Assembly (NCBI RefSeq): GCF_037076565.1
Contig: NZ_AP029028.1
Location: 1,426,001 to 1,490,000, forward strand
Direction of reading: 5' to 3'
Length of the DNA stretch: 64,000 nucleotides
Source of the DNA: Herbaspirillum sp. DW155
GTDB taxonomy: Bacteria; Pseudomonadota; Gammaproteobacteria; Burkholderiales; Burkholderiaceae_D
Numbering within the stretch: position 1 is the first letter of the stretch; every line of letters starts with the position of its first letter. The notes under the pieces are model-generated. The model did no database searches, was not told the DNA's origin, and saw only the letters and a program-made list of their open reading frames with translations. Both the position numbers and the translations under genes were made by a program. Positions 29,903 to 38,937 of this stretch are shown in pieces.

Positions 29903-30640
29903 TCAGCGGGCCAGCGCCGCTTCCGGCTCCTGGAGCTGGCGCGCCTCTGCCAGCATCCAGATGGTGATCTTCCTGACCTCCAGCTTGCTCTGCGTGATAT
30001 GGGCACGCAGCAGGATCTGGGCCTCGGTGGCCTTGCGCTTGGCGATCAGCTGCAGGATCTTGCCGTGTTCCTCGTAGGTGGCGTCGATGCGCTTCTTCTT
30101 GAGGAAGTCCAGCCGGCGCACGATGCGGATCTTTTCCGTGACCTCGGTATGCACCCGTGTCATCTCGACATTGCCGGCCGCCGCCACCAGGTTGGTGTGG
30201 AAGGCCTCGTCCAGGGCCGCCACCTTGACCGCATCGGTATGGCGCGCCTCGGGTTCGGCCAGCCAGATGGCGTTCAGCTGCTCCAGTTCGGCGGTTGGCT
30301 CCTGCTGGCTGCAGAGTTTTTCCAGCGCGGCCATTTCCAGCACGATGCGCAGGTCGTAGAGATTGTCGAGCCGGTCGAAGTCGATCGGGCAGACCTTCCA
30401 GCCGCGCCGGAATCCCACTTCGAGATAGCCTTCACGCTGCAGGCGGAACAGCGCATCGCGCAAGGGCGTGCGCGAAACACCCTGGCGCTGGGCCATCTCG
30501 GTCTCGGTGAAATTGTCGCCCGGCAGCAGGCGGAAGCTGAAGATGTCGTCCTTGATCCGGTGATAGACCTGTTCGGCGAGCGGGTTGGCGACGGTGACGG
30601 TCATGGTGCGGGCATTCGTGTTCGAGGGGGGCGGACTCAT
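29903..30640 (-). CDS. GntR-family (FCD/FadR-type) transcriptional regulator of the ureide operon
   Basis: 245-residue regulator. The winged helix (about 18-85) has QVYHRIKDDIFSFRLLPGD, ETEMAQRQGVSRTPLRDAL and LQREGYLEV; the C-terminal helical FCD domain (about 95-225) carries metal/ligand His residues such as LDEAFHTNLV and YEEHGKIL. It is the last gene of the 12-gene triuret/biuret operon and overlaps the atzH-like gene as ATGA, so it is made with the enzymes and probably controls them. A FadR-type palindrome lies before atzF, the first gene. The ligand might be biuret, allophanate or a related ureide (inference). A start 12 codons in (30604) is possible. Confidence 0.88.
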   Translation of the reverse strand: MSPPPSNTNARTMTVTVANPLAEQVYHRIKDDIFSFRLLPGDNFTETEMAQRQGVSRTPLRDALFRLQREGYLEVGFRRGWKVCPIDFDRLDNLYDLRIVLEMAALEKLCSQQEPTAELEQLNAIWLAEPEARHTDAVKVAALDEAFHTNLVAAAGNVEMTRVHTEVTEKIRIVRRLDFLKKKRIDATYEEHGKILQLIAKRKATEAQILLRAHITQSKLEVRKITIWMLAEARQLQEPEAALAR

Positions 30641-31014
30641 GCCATCAGGCTGACATGGGCGGCGACGATGCGCCAGCCTTCGTCCATGCGCACCCAGGTC
30701 TGCATCTGGCGGCCGATACGATCAGACGTATGGTCGGTGAATTCGGTGGAGACCGTAGCATAGTCGTTGCCAAAGGTGGTGACAACGGTACGATGCAGCC
30801 TGCGCGAGGCCGGCACCGGGGTGCAGGTCTTGCGGTACTGGCGGATCGCCTCGCCGCCCAGCAGTACTTCACCCACGCCGTAGCGCACGGTCTCGGGCGC
30901 ATACCAGAACCAGCGGTCCAGCGCGGGGATGTCATTGATGAGCAGGGCGTATTCGTAATCGGCAAAGGCTTGTTCGACCTCGGCCACGACGTGGGGCAGG
31001 TTCACGTGCATCAT
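30637..31014 (-). CDS. atzH: AtzH-like protein (DUF3225, NTF2-like fold)
   Basis: 125-residue protein of the DUF3225/SnoaL-like group. Signatures: [37 protein letters not shown] and [18 protein letters not shown]. AtzH of the Pseudomonas ADP cyanuric acid cluster belongs to this family and is reported to convert 1,3-dicarboxyurea to allophanate, preventing a metabolic dead end. The start at 31014 overlaps the trtA stop as ATGA, and the stop overlaps the GntR start. No atzD, atzE or atzG is present, so here it should act downstream of the two isochorismatase-fold hydrolases. Family call is firm; the reaction is inferred. Confidence 0.8.
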   Translation of the reverse strand: MMHVNLPHVVAEVEQAFADYEYALLINDIPALDRWFWYAPETVRYGVGEVLLGGEAIRQYRKTCTPVPASRRLHRTVVTTFGNDYATVSTEFTDHTSDRIGRQMQTWVRMDEGWRIVAAHVSLMA

Positions 31015-31694
31015 GGGTTTGCTCCGGCGTAGGCGGCCATGGCGCCCTGCAACTGCGCCAGCGGCGCACGCCAGCCGACGATGCCGCCCTGGGCGGTCAG
31101 CATCTCCAGGGTGGCGCGATGGAATTGCGGGAAGTAACTGGCGCAGGCATCTTCCACCACCAGGCATTCATAGCCGCGGTCATTGGCTTCGCGCATCGAG
31201 GTCTGCACGCAGACTTCCGTGGTGACGCCAGCGATCAGCAGGTGCGTGATGCCGCGTTCCTGCAATTGCGCGTGCAGGTCGGTGGCGTAGAAGGCGCCCT
31301 TGCCGGGTTTGTCGATGACGATCTCGCCCTCAATGGGCGCCAGTTGCGGCAGGATCTGGTTGCCCGGTTCGCCACGCACCAGGATGCGGCCCATCGGTCC
31401 GACATCGCCGATGCCCAGCGTCGGGTTGCCGCGCAGGCGCTTGGCGCGCGGGCAGTCGGAGAGGTCCGGCAGGTGCGATTCACGCGTATGGACTACCAGC
31501 ATCTGATGCGCGCGCGCCAGTGCCAGCAAGGCGGCCACGGTCGGCACGATGGCAGCCAGCGGCCGCACATCGTTGCCCAGGGCACTGCCGAAGCCGCCTT
31601 CTTCCACGAAGTCGCGCTGCATGTCGATGACCACCAGCGCCGTGCTGCGCGGGTGGAACTGATAGGGATAGGGGAATGCGTCGATGCGGATCAT
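31011..31694 (-). CDS. trtA: triuret hydrolase-type isochorismatase-like hydrolase
   Basis: 227-residue cysteine hydrolase of the isochorismatase-like family. The catalytic triad is visible as Asp in VVIDMQRDF, Lys in [14 protein letters not shown] and Cys in [20 protein letters not shown]. It is a diverged paralogue of the BiuH protein encoded 1.6 kb upstream in the same operon. Triuret hydrolase, described from Herbaspirillum and clustered with biuH, releases ammonia from triuret to give carboxybiuret, which decarboxylates to biuret. Context, length and similarity support TrtA; another ureide amidohydrolase cannot be excluded without alignment of the second-shell residues. Its start overlaps the ABC ATPase stop by four bases. 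Confidence 0.76.
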   Translation of the reverse strand: MIRIDAFPYPYQFHPRSTALVVIDMQRDFVEEGGFGSALGNDVRPLAAIVPTVAALLALARAHQMLVVHTRESHLPDLSDCPRAKRLRGNPTLGIGDVGPMGRILVRGEPGNQILPQLAPIEGEIVIDKPGKGAFYATDLHAQLQERGITHLLIAGVTTEVCVQTSMREANDRGYECLVVEDACASYFPQFHRATLEMLTAQGGIVGWRAPLAQLQGAMAAYAGANP

Positions 31695-33259
31695 GCGGCC
31701 TCGGCGTGGGTGGATTGTTCAGGGTGGCCCGCCATCCAGCGGCCCAGGGCGGCGCGGTCCGCACCTTGCGTGGCCACGTCCTGCGCCACGTGGACGATGC
31801 GGCCCTCGGTCATCACCAGGATGCGGTCGGACAGTTCCAGCAGTTCATCCAGGTCTTCGCTCACCAGCAGCACGGCCGCGCCGCGTGCGCGCGCTTGCAG
31901 CAGGCGGGCGTGAATGTCGGCCACCGAGGCGAAGTCCAGCCCGAAGACCGGATTGGCGACGATGAGCACGTTGGCCGCGCCCGTATCGCCCTCTTCGCCC
32001 AGTTCGCGCGCCAGCACGGCGCGCTGCACGTTGCCGCCGGAGAGCGTGCCGATGGGGCGTTCCGGCACCGGTGGCTTGACGTTGAAGGCGGCGATCAGCG
32101 CTTGCGCCTGGCGCTTCATGGCGCTGCGGTCCACGCGCCAGCCGCCGCGCCTGAAGGGGGCGACATCGAAATGCCGCAAGGCCATGTTCTCGGCCACGCT
32201 CATGCCGGCGATGCAGGCATTGCGCAGCGGTTCTTCGGGCAGTGCGAAGACACGCAGGCGGCGCATCTCCTCGCGGGTGGCGCCATAGGGGGCGCCTTCC
32301 ACGCGGATCTCTCCCAGCAAATGGCGGCGCTGGCCCAGCAGCGCTTCCACCAGTTCTTTCTGACCATTGCCGGAGATGCCGGCCAGGCCCACGATTTCAC
32401 CGCGCTTCACTTGCAGCGACAGCGCCCGTACGGCAGCCACACCGCGATCGTTGTTGACGGTCAGATCCTTCACTTCCAGCCCGACACGCGCCTCCCCGGG
32501 CACTGCGGCGCGCGCCACCTGGGTCTTTTCCGCGCGGGCGTGGCCCATCATCCAGTTCGCCAGTTCATCCGGGGTGGTGGCGGCCACCTGCGCACTGCCG
32601 ACCAGCCGCCCCTTGCGCAGCACGGTCACGTCGTCGGCATAGGCGGTCACTTCGTGGAACTTGTGCGTGATCATCAGCACTGTCAGTTCCTGCTGGCGCG
32701 TGAGCGCATGCATGAGGCCGAGCACTTCGTCGGCTTCCTGCGGTGTGAGCACGGAAGTCGGTTCGTCGAGGATCAGGAAGCGGCGGCGCAGATAAAGCTG
32801 CTTCAAGATTTCCAGCTTCTGCTTTTCGCCGGCGGAGAGACTACTCACCGCCCGCTCGGTGGCCAGCCTGAAGGGCATGCGCGCCATGAATTCTTCCAGC
32901 GCCGCGCGTTCGCTGCCCCAGCGGATGCGCCAGGGCAGGTCGCCGCGCGCCAGCAGCAGGTTCTCGGCCACCGTCAGGCTGGGGGCCAGCGTGAAGTGTT
33001 GATACACCATGCCGATGCCGAGCTGGTTGGGTACGCGCGCACTGCGGATGTCCACCTCGCGGCGGTCGGCCAGGATGCTGCCCTGGTCCAGCGGGCTATA
33101 GCCGACCAGGCCCTTGACCAGCGTGCTCTTGCCGGCGCCGTTCTCGCCCAGCAGTGCGTGGATGGTGCCGGCGCGGATCTTCAGCGACACCTCATCGAGC
33201 GCGCGAAAGCTGCCGAAGGACTTGCCGACATTGATGATCTCCAGCTCGAGCGCATGCAT
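31691..33259 (-). CDS. ABC transporter ATP-binding protein, double NBD (BMP/nucleoside type)
   Basis: 522-residue ATPase with two fused nucleotide-binding domains, as in the sugar/nucleoside (RbsA/NupA-like) importers. The first has Walker [21 protein letters not shown] and ILDEPTSVL; the second has a degenerate Walker A ([10 protein letters not shown]) with [14 protein letters not shown], which is usual. It should power uptake together with the two permeases at 33982-36043 and the BMP-type binding protein at 36065-37162. It starts 2 bases after the biuH stop and overlaps trtA by 4 bases, so enzymes and transporter subunits are interleaved. Confidence 0.9.
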   Translation of the reverse strand: MHALELEIINVGKSFGSFRALDEVSLKIRAGTIHALLGENGAGKSTLVKGLVGYSPLDQGSILADRREVDIRSARVPNQLGIGMVYQHFTLAPSLTVAENLLLARGDLPWRIRWGSERAALEEFMARMPFRLATERAVSSLSAGEKQKLEILKQLYLRRRFLILDEPTSVLTPQEADEVLGLMHALTRQQELTVLMITHKFHEVTAYADDVTVLRKGRLVGSAQVAATTPDELANWMMGHARAEKTQVARAAVPGEARVGLEVKDLTVNNDRGVAAVRALSLQVKRGEIVGLAGISGNGQKELVEALLGQRRHLLGEIRVEGAPYGATREEMRRLRVFALPEEPLRNACIAGMSVAENMALRHFDVAPFRRGGWRVDRSAMKRQAQALIAAFNVKPPVPERPIGTLSGGNVQRAVLARELGEEGDTGAANVLIVANPVFGLDFASVADIHARLLQARARGAAVLLVSEDLDELLELSDRILVMTEGRIVHVAQDVATQGADRAALGRWMAGHPEQSTHAEAA

Positions 33260-33261
33260 GA

Positions 33262-33957
33262 TCAGGCCCCGATCACGTCGATCAGCGCCGCCGAATCCGA
33301 GACCGCGCCGAAGACGCCGCCCTGCATCTTGATCATCGACAGCGCCGCCAGATGATTGTTGTAGTCGGTCGCACCGCAGCAGTCCGCGAGCATCACGCAT
33401 TCGAAGCCGCGGTCATTGGCCTCGCGCATGGTGGTGTGGACGCAGACGTCGGTGGTGATGCCGGTCAGCACGATGTTGCGGATGCCGCGCGTGTGCAAGA
33501 TCATTTCCAGGTCGGTAGCGCAGAAGGAACCCTTGCCGGGTTTGTCGATGATGATCTCGCCCTCGATGGGCGCCAGTTCCGGGATGATTTCCCAGCCCGG
33601 TTCGCCGCGCACCAGGATGCGCCCGCACGGACCGGCATCCCCGATGCCCACGCCATTGGTGCCGATCTGGCGCGAGCGCCAGCGCTTGTTGGCCGGCAGG
33701 TCCGACAGGTCAGGGCGATGGCCTTCGCGGGTATGGATGATGGTGTAGCCCCCGGCGCGCATGGCGGCCAGCACTTTCTTGATCGGTTCGATGGGCGCGC
33801 GCGTGAGCGAGAGGTCGTAGCCCATCTTGTCGACGTAGCCGCCGATGCCGCAGAAGTCGGTCTGCATGTCGATGACGATGAGCGCGGTATTGGCCGGGGT
33901 CAGGGCACCGTCATAGGGCCAGGGATAGGGATCGGCCTGGATGAAGCGTTCGGACAT
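33262..33957 (-). CDS. biuH: biuret hydrolase (biuret amidohydrolase)
   Basis: 231-residue isochorismatase-like cysteine hydrolase that converts biuret to allophanate and ammonia. Catalytic residues: Asp in [10 protein letters not shown], Lys in [14 protein letters not shown], Cys in [20 protein letters not shown]. The sequence closely follows the Rhizobium leguminosarum BiuH as I remember it, including [45 protein letters not shown] and [11 protein letters not shown]. The product allophanate is the substrate of AtzF, encoded by the first gene of the operon. It sits between a permease gene and an ABC ATPase gene with short spacers (24 and 2 bases). Confidence 0.92.
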   Translation of the reverse strand: MSERFIQADPYPWPYDGALTPANTALIVIDMQTDFCGIGGYVDKMGYDLSLTRAPIEPIKKVLAAMRAGGYTIIHTREGHRPDLSDLPANKRWRSRQIGTNGVGIGDAGPCGRILVRGEPGWEIIPELAPIEGEIIIDKPGKGSFCATDLEMILHTRGIRNIVLTGITTDVCVHTTMREANDRGFECVMLADCCGATDYNNHLAALSMIKMQGGVFGAVSDSAALIDVIGA

Positions 33958-33981
33958 GGTGTCTCCTTGGGAACGAAGGGT

Positions 33982-34902
33982 TTATCGGGTCAGGCTCAGT
34001 TCGCCCGGCGCGCTGGAGAGCGTGCGGTCGGGGCGGCAGGTGAGGATCATGATGAACAGCGTCAGCGCATACGGTGCCGCGTTGAAGAGGTAGTAGCCGG
34101 AGGTGACGCCCACCGCCTGCAAGGCCGGCCCGAGCGCTCCGGCAGCACCGAACAGGAGCGCGGCCAGCAGGCAGCGCCACGGCTGCCAGCGCGCGAAGAT
34201 CACCAGCGCCACGGCCATCAGGCCCTGGCCGCTGGAGAGTCCTTCGTTCCAGCTGCCGGGGTAGTACAGCGACAGATAGGCACCGCCGATGGCCGCCAAA
34301 AAACCGCCCGCAGCGGTGGCGGCGATGCGCGTGGCGGTGATGCGATAACCGAGCGCCCGCGCCGTTTCGGCATGATCGCCCACCAGCCGCAAGGCCAGCC
34401 CCCAGCGCGTGGTGGACAGGCCCCATTGCAGCACCAGCGCGAGCGCCACGCCGATGAAGAAGAGCGCATTGATCTGCAGCGCATGGTGCAGGCGGTCATT
34501 GCTGCTCCACGCACCCAGATCGATGGAGGGCAGCATCGGCGCCTGCGGCTGGATGAAGGGTTTGCCGAGGAAGAAGGCCAGGCCCGTGCCCAGCAGCATG
34601 ACCGCGATGCCGAAGGCGATGTCGTTGACACGCGGCAGCGAACACACCACGCCGTGCAGCACGCCCAGCAAGAGGCCCGCGCAACCGGCCGCGAGCACGC
34701 CCAGCCAGGCCGAGCCGGTATGGAAGGAAGCCGCGTAGCCCGTCATGGCACCGCAGACCAGGATGCCTTCCAGCCCCAGGTTCACGCGGCCGCCTTTTTC
34801 GGTCATGCACTCGCCCAGGCTGACGAAGAGAAAGGGCGTACCGACCCGGATCGCGCCGGCAAAGAGCGCCAGCAAGAGGGTGGTCAGATCGATGTCATGC
34901 AT
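33982..34902 (-). CDS. ABC transporter permease (BMP/nucleoside type), second subunit
   Basis: 306-residue inner-membrane protein with about eight hydrophobic segments and the BPD_transp_2 motif TEKGGRVNLGLEGILVCGAMTGY near the N-terminus. It pairs with the 382-residue permease directly upstream, with which it overlaps by 8 bases. The start at 34902 gives MHDIDLTTLLLALFAGAIR; the frame is open farther upstream but that region is the neighbouring permease gene. Substrate is inferred from context to be biuret, triuret or a related ureide. Confidence 0.9.
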   Translation of the reverse strand: MHDIDLTTLLLALFAGAIRVGTPFLFVSLGECMTEKGGRVNLGLEGILVCGAMTGYAASFHTGSAWLGVLAAGCAGLLLGVLHGVVCSLPRVNDIAFGIAVMLLGTGLAFFLGKPFIQPQAPMLPSIDLGAWSSNDRLHHALQINALFFIGVALALVLQWGLSTTRWGLALRLVGDHAETARALGYRITATRIAATAAGGFLAAIGGAYLSLYYPGSWNEGLSSGQGLMAVALVIFARWQPWRCLLAALLFGAAGALGPALQAVGVTSGYYLFNAAPYALTLFIMILTCRPDRTLSSAPGELSLTR

Positions 34903-36043
34903 GGCCGGTCTCCTTGGCGGGGATGACTTGTGCCTGTTGCTGCCAGCGCAGCTTGAGCGCGGACAGGCGGCCGGTGATGGCTTCCCAGGCCAGCAGATTG
35001 CAGAACAGCAGACCCTGCAGCACCAGCGTGGTGGCGTCCGGCAAGTCCAGTCGCCGTTGCAGCAGGCTGCCGCTGGCTTCCACGCCACCGATGACGATGG
35101 CGCAGACGATGATGGCCAAGGGATTCTGGCGCGCCGCAAAGGCCACCAGGATGCCGGAGAAACCGTAACCGGCCAGCAGCGCACTGGTGGCGCTGCCTTG
35201 CACGGCGCTGACTTCGAACATGCCCGCCAGTCCGGCTGCAGCACCGCCGAGCGCGCAGGCCGTCAGGATGAGGCGATTGACCGGCAAGCCCACCAGCCGC
35301 GCCGTACGGACATTGCCGCCGACCACGCCCATGGCGAAACCGGAAACGCTGTGGCGCAGGAAGACCCACGCCGCCACACAGGACACGGCTCCCCATACCA
35401 GTCCCCAATGCACTTCCATGCCTGGCAGCGAACCCACCAGATAAGGATCGGGCAGGGGCAAGGTAGACGGCTTGTTGAGACTGGCCGGGTCACGCAAGGG
35501 CCCTTCCACCAGATGCTTGAAGACGGCCACGGCGAGATAGGACAGCAGCAGGCTGGAGATGGTCTCGTTGACCCCGCGCCATTGGCGCAGACCGCCGCAC
35601 AGCGCGATCCACAGCCCGCCGGCCAGCATCGCGGCCAGCGCCATGACCACCAGCATCACCAGCGAGGGCAAGGCCGGCAGCATTTGCGGCATCACCGCCG
35701 CAGCCAGTCCACCCAGCGCCAGCGCACCTTCCCCGCCGATGACGATGAGCCCCACGCGCGCCGGCAATGCCACGCACAGCGCCGTCAACAGCAGGGGCGC
35801 GGCGCGCTGCAGGGTGTTCTGCCACGCGAAGAGCGTGCCGAACGCCCCCTGGAAGATCAGCAGGCAAGCCTCACCCGCCGGCTTGCCCTGCACCAGCAGG
35901 AACAGCACGAACAAGAGCAGCGTGCCGGCCAGTGCGCACAGCGTGGGCAAGGCCGGTGCGGCGCCATTGAGCAGGGCCGCACGTACGCGCAGCAAGGGCG
36001 GGCTGGCGGCAGCGGCCACGCCGGGAGCGGGGAGGGAAGTCAT
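34895..36043 (-). CDS. ABC transporter permease (BMP/nucleoside type), first subunit
   Basis: 382-residue multi-spanning membrane protein with the partner motif LPARVGLIVIGGEGALALGG and the later block GNVRTARLVGLPVNRLI typical of this permease class. It forms the membrane channel with the next gene product. It lies 21 bases after the BMP-type binding protein gene in the same operon. Confidence 0.9.
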   Translation of the reverse strand: MTSLPAPGVAAAASPPLLRVRAALLNGAAPALPTLCALAGTLLLFVLFLLVQGKPAGEACLLIFQGAFGTLFAWQNTLQRAAPLLLTALCVALPARVGLIVIGGEGALALGGLAAAVMPQMLPALPSLVMLVVMALAAMLAGGLWIALCGGLRQWRGVNETISSLLLSYLAVAVFKHLVEGPLRDPASLNKPSTLPLPDPYLVGSLPGMEVHWGLVWGAVSCVAAWVFLRHSVSGFAMGVVGGNVRTARLVGLPVNRLILTACALGGAAAGLAGMFEVSAVQGSATSALLAGYGFSGILVAFAARQNPLAIIVCAIVIGGVEASGSLLQRRLDLPDATTLVLQGLLFCNLLAWEAITGRLSALKLRWQQQAQVIPAKETGHA

Positions 36044-36064
36044 GAGGCCATCCTGCAGCGTGGA

Positions 36065-37162
36065 TCAGACCTGGCCGACCACGCCGGCCACCAGGTAATT
36101 CATCTTCTCCAGCACCACGTCGGTCTGGACCTGGGTGGTGCCGGCCGGGATCACGGTATTGCCCTTGTTGTCCTTGATGGGGCCCTTGAAGATCTGGAAC
36201 TTGCCGGCCAGCATCTGCGCCTTGATCTCGTCGGCCTTCTTCTTGGCCGCTGCGCTGACGGCTGCGCCATAGGGCGACATCTTGACGAAATCATCCTTCA
36301 GGCCGCCGCGCAGGAAGTTGATCATCGGCTTGCCTTCCAGCGTGGCCTTGACGATCTCGGTATAGGGCGTGGCCCAGTTCCACTCGGCGCCGGTGAGGTA
36401 GCCCTTGGGGGCCAGCGAGGCCTGGCTGGCGTGGTAGCCGGTGGTCATGATGCCGCGTTTTTCTGCGGTCTCGACGATCACCTTGGGGCCATCGACGTGG
36501 CAGGTGATGACGTCGCAGCCCTGGTCGATCAGGCTGTTGGCGGCTTCGGCTTCCTTGACCGGCAGCGACCAGTCGCCGGTGAAGATGACGTGGCAGGTGA
36601 TGGACGGATCGACCGACTGCGCGCCCAGGGTGAAGGCGTTGATGTTGCGCAGCACCTGCGGAATCGGCTTGGCGGCGATGAAGGCCAGCTTCTTGCTCTT
36701 GCTCATGTAGCCGGCGACGACGCCGGAGAGGTATTCGCACTCTTCGATGTAGCCGAAGAAGCTGCCCACGTTCATGGGATGCTTGCCGGCCGTCCACAGG
36801 CCGCCACAGTGGGCGATGCGTACCTTGGGATATTTCTCGGCGATCTTGAGCACATGCGGATCGAAGTAGCCGAAGGAGGTGGGGAAGAGCAGGGTGGCGC
36901 CATCCTGCTGGATCATGGCTTCCATGGTCTTTTGCACGGCCACGGTCTCGGGCACTTTTTCTTCCTCGATCACCTTCACGCCGGGCATCTTCTTGATGAT
37001 GGCGGCAGCTTGCGCATGCGACTGGTTGTAGCCGAAGTCATCGCGCGCGCCGACGTAGATGAAGCCCACGGTCAAGGGACCGGCAGCCAGCAGCTCCAGC
37101 GGGAAGGCGGCACCCAGGGCGGCGGCTCCGGACAGTTTCAGAAAATCGCGGCGGTTTTTCAT
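36065..37162 (-). CDS. BMP/PnrA-family substrate-binding protein
   Basis: 365-residue periplasmic binding protein of the BMP (Med/PnrA) family, with a twin-arginine-like signal (NRRDFLKLSGAAALGAAF) and the domain start TVGFIYVGARDDFGYNQSH. Other family blocks are GYIEECEYLSGVVAGYMSKS and GAEWNWATPY. Relatives bind nucleosides, but in this operon a ureide such as triuret or biuret is the likely ligand (inference). The ATG at 37162 is preferred to one five codons earlier because it gives a compact signal. It should work with the permeases at 33982-36043 and the double-NBD ATPase. Confidence 0.88.
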   Translation of the reverse strand: MKNRRDFLKLSGAAALGAAFPLELLAAGPLTVGFIYVGARDDFGYNQSHAQAAAIIKKMPGVKVIEEEKVPETVAVQKTMEAMIQQDGATLLFPTSFGYFDPHVLKIAEKYPKVRIAHCGGLWTAGKHPMNVGSFFGYIEECEYLSGVVAGYMSKSKKLAFIAAKPIPQVLRNINAFTLGAQSVDPSITCHVIFTGDWSLPVKEAEAANSLIDQGCDVITCHVDGPKVIVETAEKRGIMTTGYHASQASLAPKGYLTGAEWNWATPYTEIVKATLEGKPMINFLRGGLKDDFVKMSPYGAAVSAAAKKKADEIKAQMLAGKFQIFKGPIKDNKGNTVIPAGTTQVQTDVVLEKMNYLVAGVVGQV

Positions 37163-37224
37163 GTTGTTGCGCTCCAATGAGAACGTGGGTGGTGGGGGTG
37201 ATCAGCTCAATGATTCGTTACGGG

Positions 37225-38082
37225 TCAGGACAGCGCCAGCGAGCCCGGCGCCTGCATGCGCGCCGGCTTGCGCACTTCGCGCTGGAAGATTTCCATGGAC
37301 AGTTTCTTGGCCGCGATGAAGCCCGCCTGCGACAGCGTTTCCACCGTGCGTGGCCGCGGATCCTGGTAATGCAAGATGTCTGCCACCGCTGTCGGGCGCT
37401 TGGTCAGGAGCAGGATCTGGTCGGCCAGGTAGACCGCTTCCTCCAGATCGTGCGAGACCAGCACCATGGTGGTGCCGGTCTGCAGGAAGACCTGTTGCAG
37501 CTTCTCGCGGATGAAGAGCGTCATCTCGAAGTCCAGCGCCGAGAAGGGTTCATCCAGGAACAGCACTTCCGGCCCCGGCGCCAGGGCGCGCATGATGGAG
37601 GCGGTCTGCTGCTGGCCGCCCGAGAGTTCGTAGGGATAGCGCATCAGGTCGAACTTCACGTCGAAGGACGCCACCAGTTCATCGACGCGGCGCTTGATCT
37701 CGGCCTTGGACTTGCCTTCCAGCTTCAGGGGATAGGCGATGTTGTCGATGGTGCGCAGCCACGGGAACATGGCATCGCGGTAGTTCTGGAAGACGTAGCC
37801 GATCTTGGTCTGGGCCAGCGATTTTCCGTCGAACAGGATCTGTCCGGCATCGATCGGGATCAGGCCCGCGATCATGTTGATCAGCGTGGACTTGCCGCAG
37901 CCATTGGGGCCGAAGACCGAGACGATCTGCTGCTTGGGGATGTCCAGGTCGAAGTTTTCATACAACGGCCAGCCGGCGAAATACTTCGTCAGACCGCGAA
38001 TGGTGATATGGGTGCCTGGCGGCCCGGGAACGAAGGGCGTTTCCGGGGGCAGGTCCACTCTTGGGCTGATCACGACGCTCAT
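37225..38082 (-). CDS. ABC transporter ATP-binding protein, NitT/TauT type
   Basis: 285-residue single-NBD ATPase similar to SsuB/TauB/NrtD. Walker A is GPNGCGKST, the signature is LSGGQQQTASIMRAL and Walker B LFLDEPFSALD; the H-loop is VSHDLEEAVYLADQ. It overlaps the permease gene by 4 bases (38079-38082). With that permease and the binding protein at 38938-39957 it makes a complete second importer in the operon. Confidence 0.92.
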   Translation of the reverse strand: MSVVISPRVDLPPETPFVPGPPGTHITIRGLTKYFAGWPLYENFDLDIPKQQIVSVFGPNGCGKSTLINMIAGLIPIDAGQILFDGKSLAQTKIGYVFQNYRDAMFPWLRTIDNIAYPLKLEGKSKAEIKRRVDELVASFDVKFDLMRYPYELSGGQQQTASIMRALAPGPEVLFLDEPFSALDFEMTLFIREKLQQVFLQTGTTMVLVSHDLEEAVYLADQILLLTKRPTAVADILHYQDPRPRTVETLSQAGFIAAKKLSMEIFQREVRKPARMQAPGSLALS

Positions 38083-38930
38083 CTTCCGCTCCAGTGCACG
38101 ATGCGTTTTTCAATGACGATGAAGACCACGTTCAGGGCATAGCCCAGCGCGCCCGCCGAGAGGATGGCGGCATACATCTCGCGTACGTTCAAGACCTGCT
38201 GGGTATCGATGATGCGGTGGCCCAGGCCGTTTTCGGAACCGATGAACATCTCGGCGACGATCACGATCACCAGCGCCATCGAGACCGCGCTGCGCAGGCC
38301 GACGAAACTGGCTTGCAGGCTTTCCCAGATCAGCACGTCGCAGAAGATGCGCCAACGCGACGCGCCCATCACCTTGGCCGCCATCACCCGCTGCTTGCGT
38401 GCGTTGAGCACGCCGTAAGCGCTGTTGAAGAGCACGATCAGGAAGGCACCGAAAGCCGCGATGGCCACCTTGTTGATGTCGGAGACACCGAAGATCAGCA
38501 GGAACAGCGGGATCAGTGCCGAAGATGGCGTCGAGCGGAAGAAATCGATCAGGAATTCCACGCTGCGATAGGCGCGCTCGTTGCTGCCCAGAAGCACGCC
38601 GATGGGCAGCCCCAGCACGGCGGCAATGGCAAAGGCCTCAAGCGTGCGGATCACGGTCACCGTGAAATCCAGCAGCAGCGGTCCTCCTGCCAGGCCCTTG
38701 AACATGGCCATGAGCGTGGCTTCCGGAGGTGGCAGCAGGATCGCCTTGATCCAGCCGGCGCGCACCACCAGGTCCCAGATCACGAACAGCGCGACGGGGC
38801 CGACGATGGGCAGCAGGCGGCCCAGCGTGGGACGCTTGCGCCGTGCAACGGTGGCCGCAGTGGCTGCAGAAGCCGCTGTAGTCGCGGGCTTGGGCGCCAC
38901 GGACACGACAGGCGCGATGGTCTCGTTCAT
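38079..38930 (-). CDS. ABC transporter permease, NitT/TauT type
   Basis: 283-residue permease with a charged, Ala/Thr-rich N-terminal tail and about six membrane helices. The EAA-type cytoplasmic loop reads KVMGASRWRIFCDVLIWESLQ, typical of SsuC/TauC-like proteins. It is separated from the binding-protein gene by 7 bases and overlaps the ATPase gene by 4. Confidence 0.92.
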   Translation of the reverse strand: MNETIAPVVSVAPKPATTAASAATAATVARRKRPTLGRLLPIVGPVALFVIWDLVVRAGWIKAILLPPPEATLMAMFKGLAGGPLLLDFTVTVIRTLEAFAIAAVLGLPIGVLLGSNERAYRSVEFLIDFFRSTPSSALIPLFLLIFGVSDINKVAIAAFGAFLIVLFNSAYGVLNARKQRVMAAKVMGASRWRIFCDVLIWESLQASFVGLRSAVSMALVIVIVAEMFIGSENGLGHRIIDTQQVLNVREMYAAILSAGALGYALNVVFIVIEKRIVHWSGR

Positions 38931-38937
38931 GATGGCC

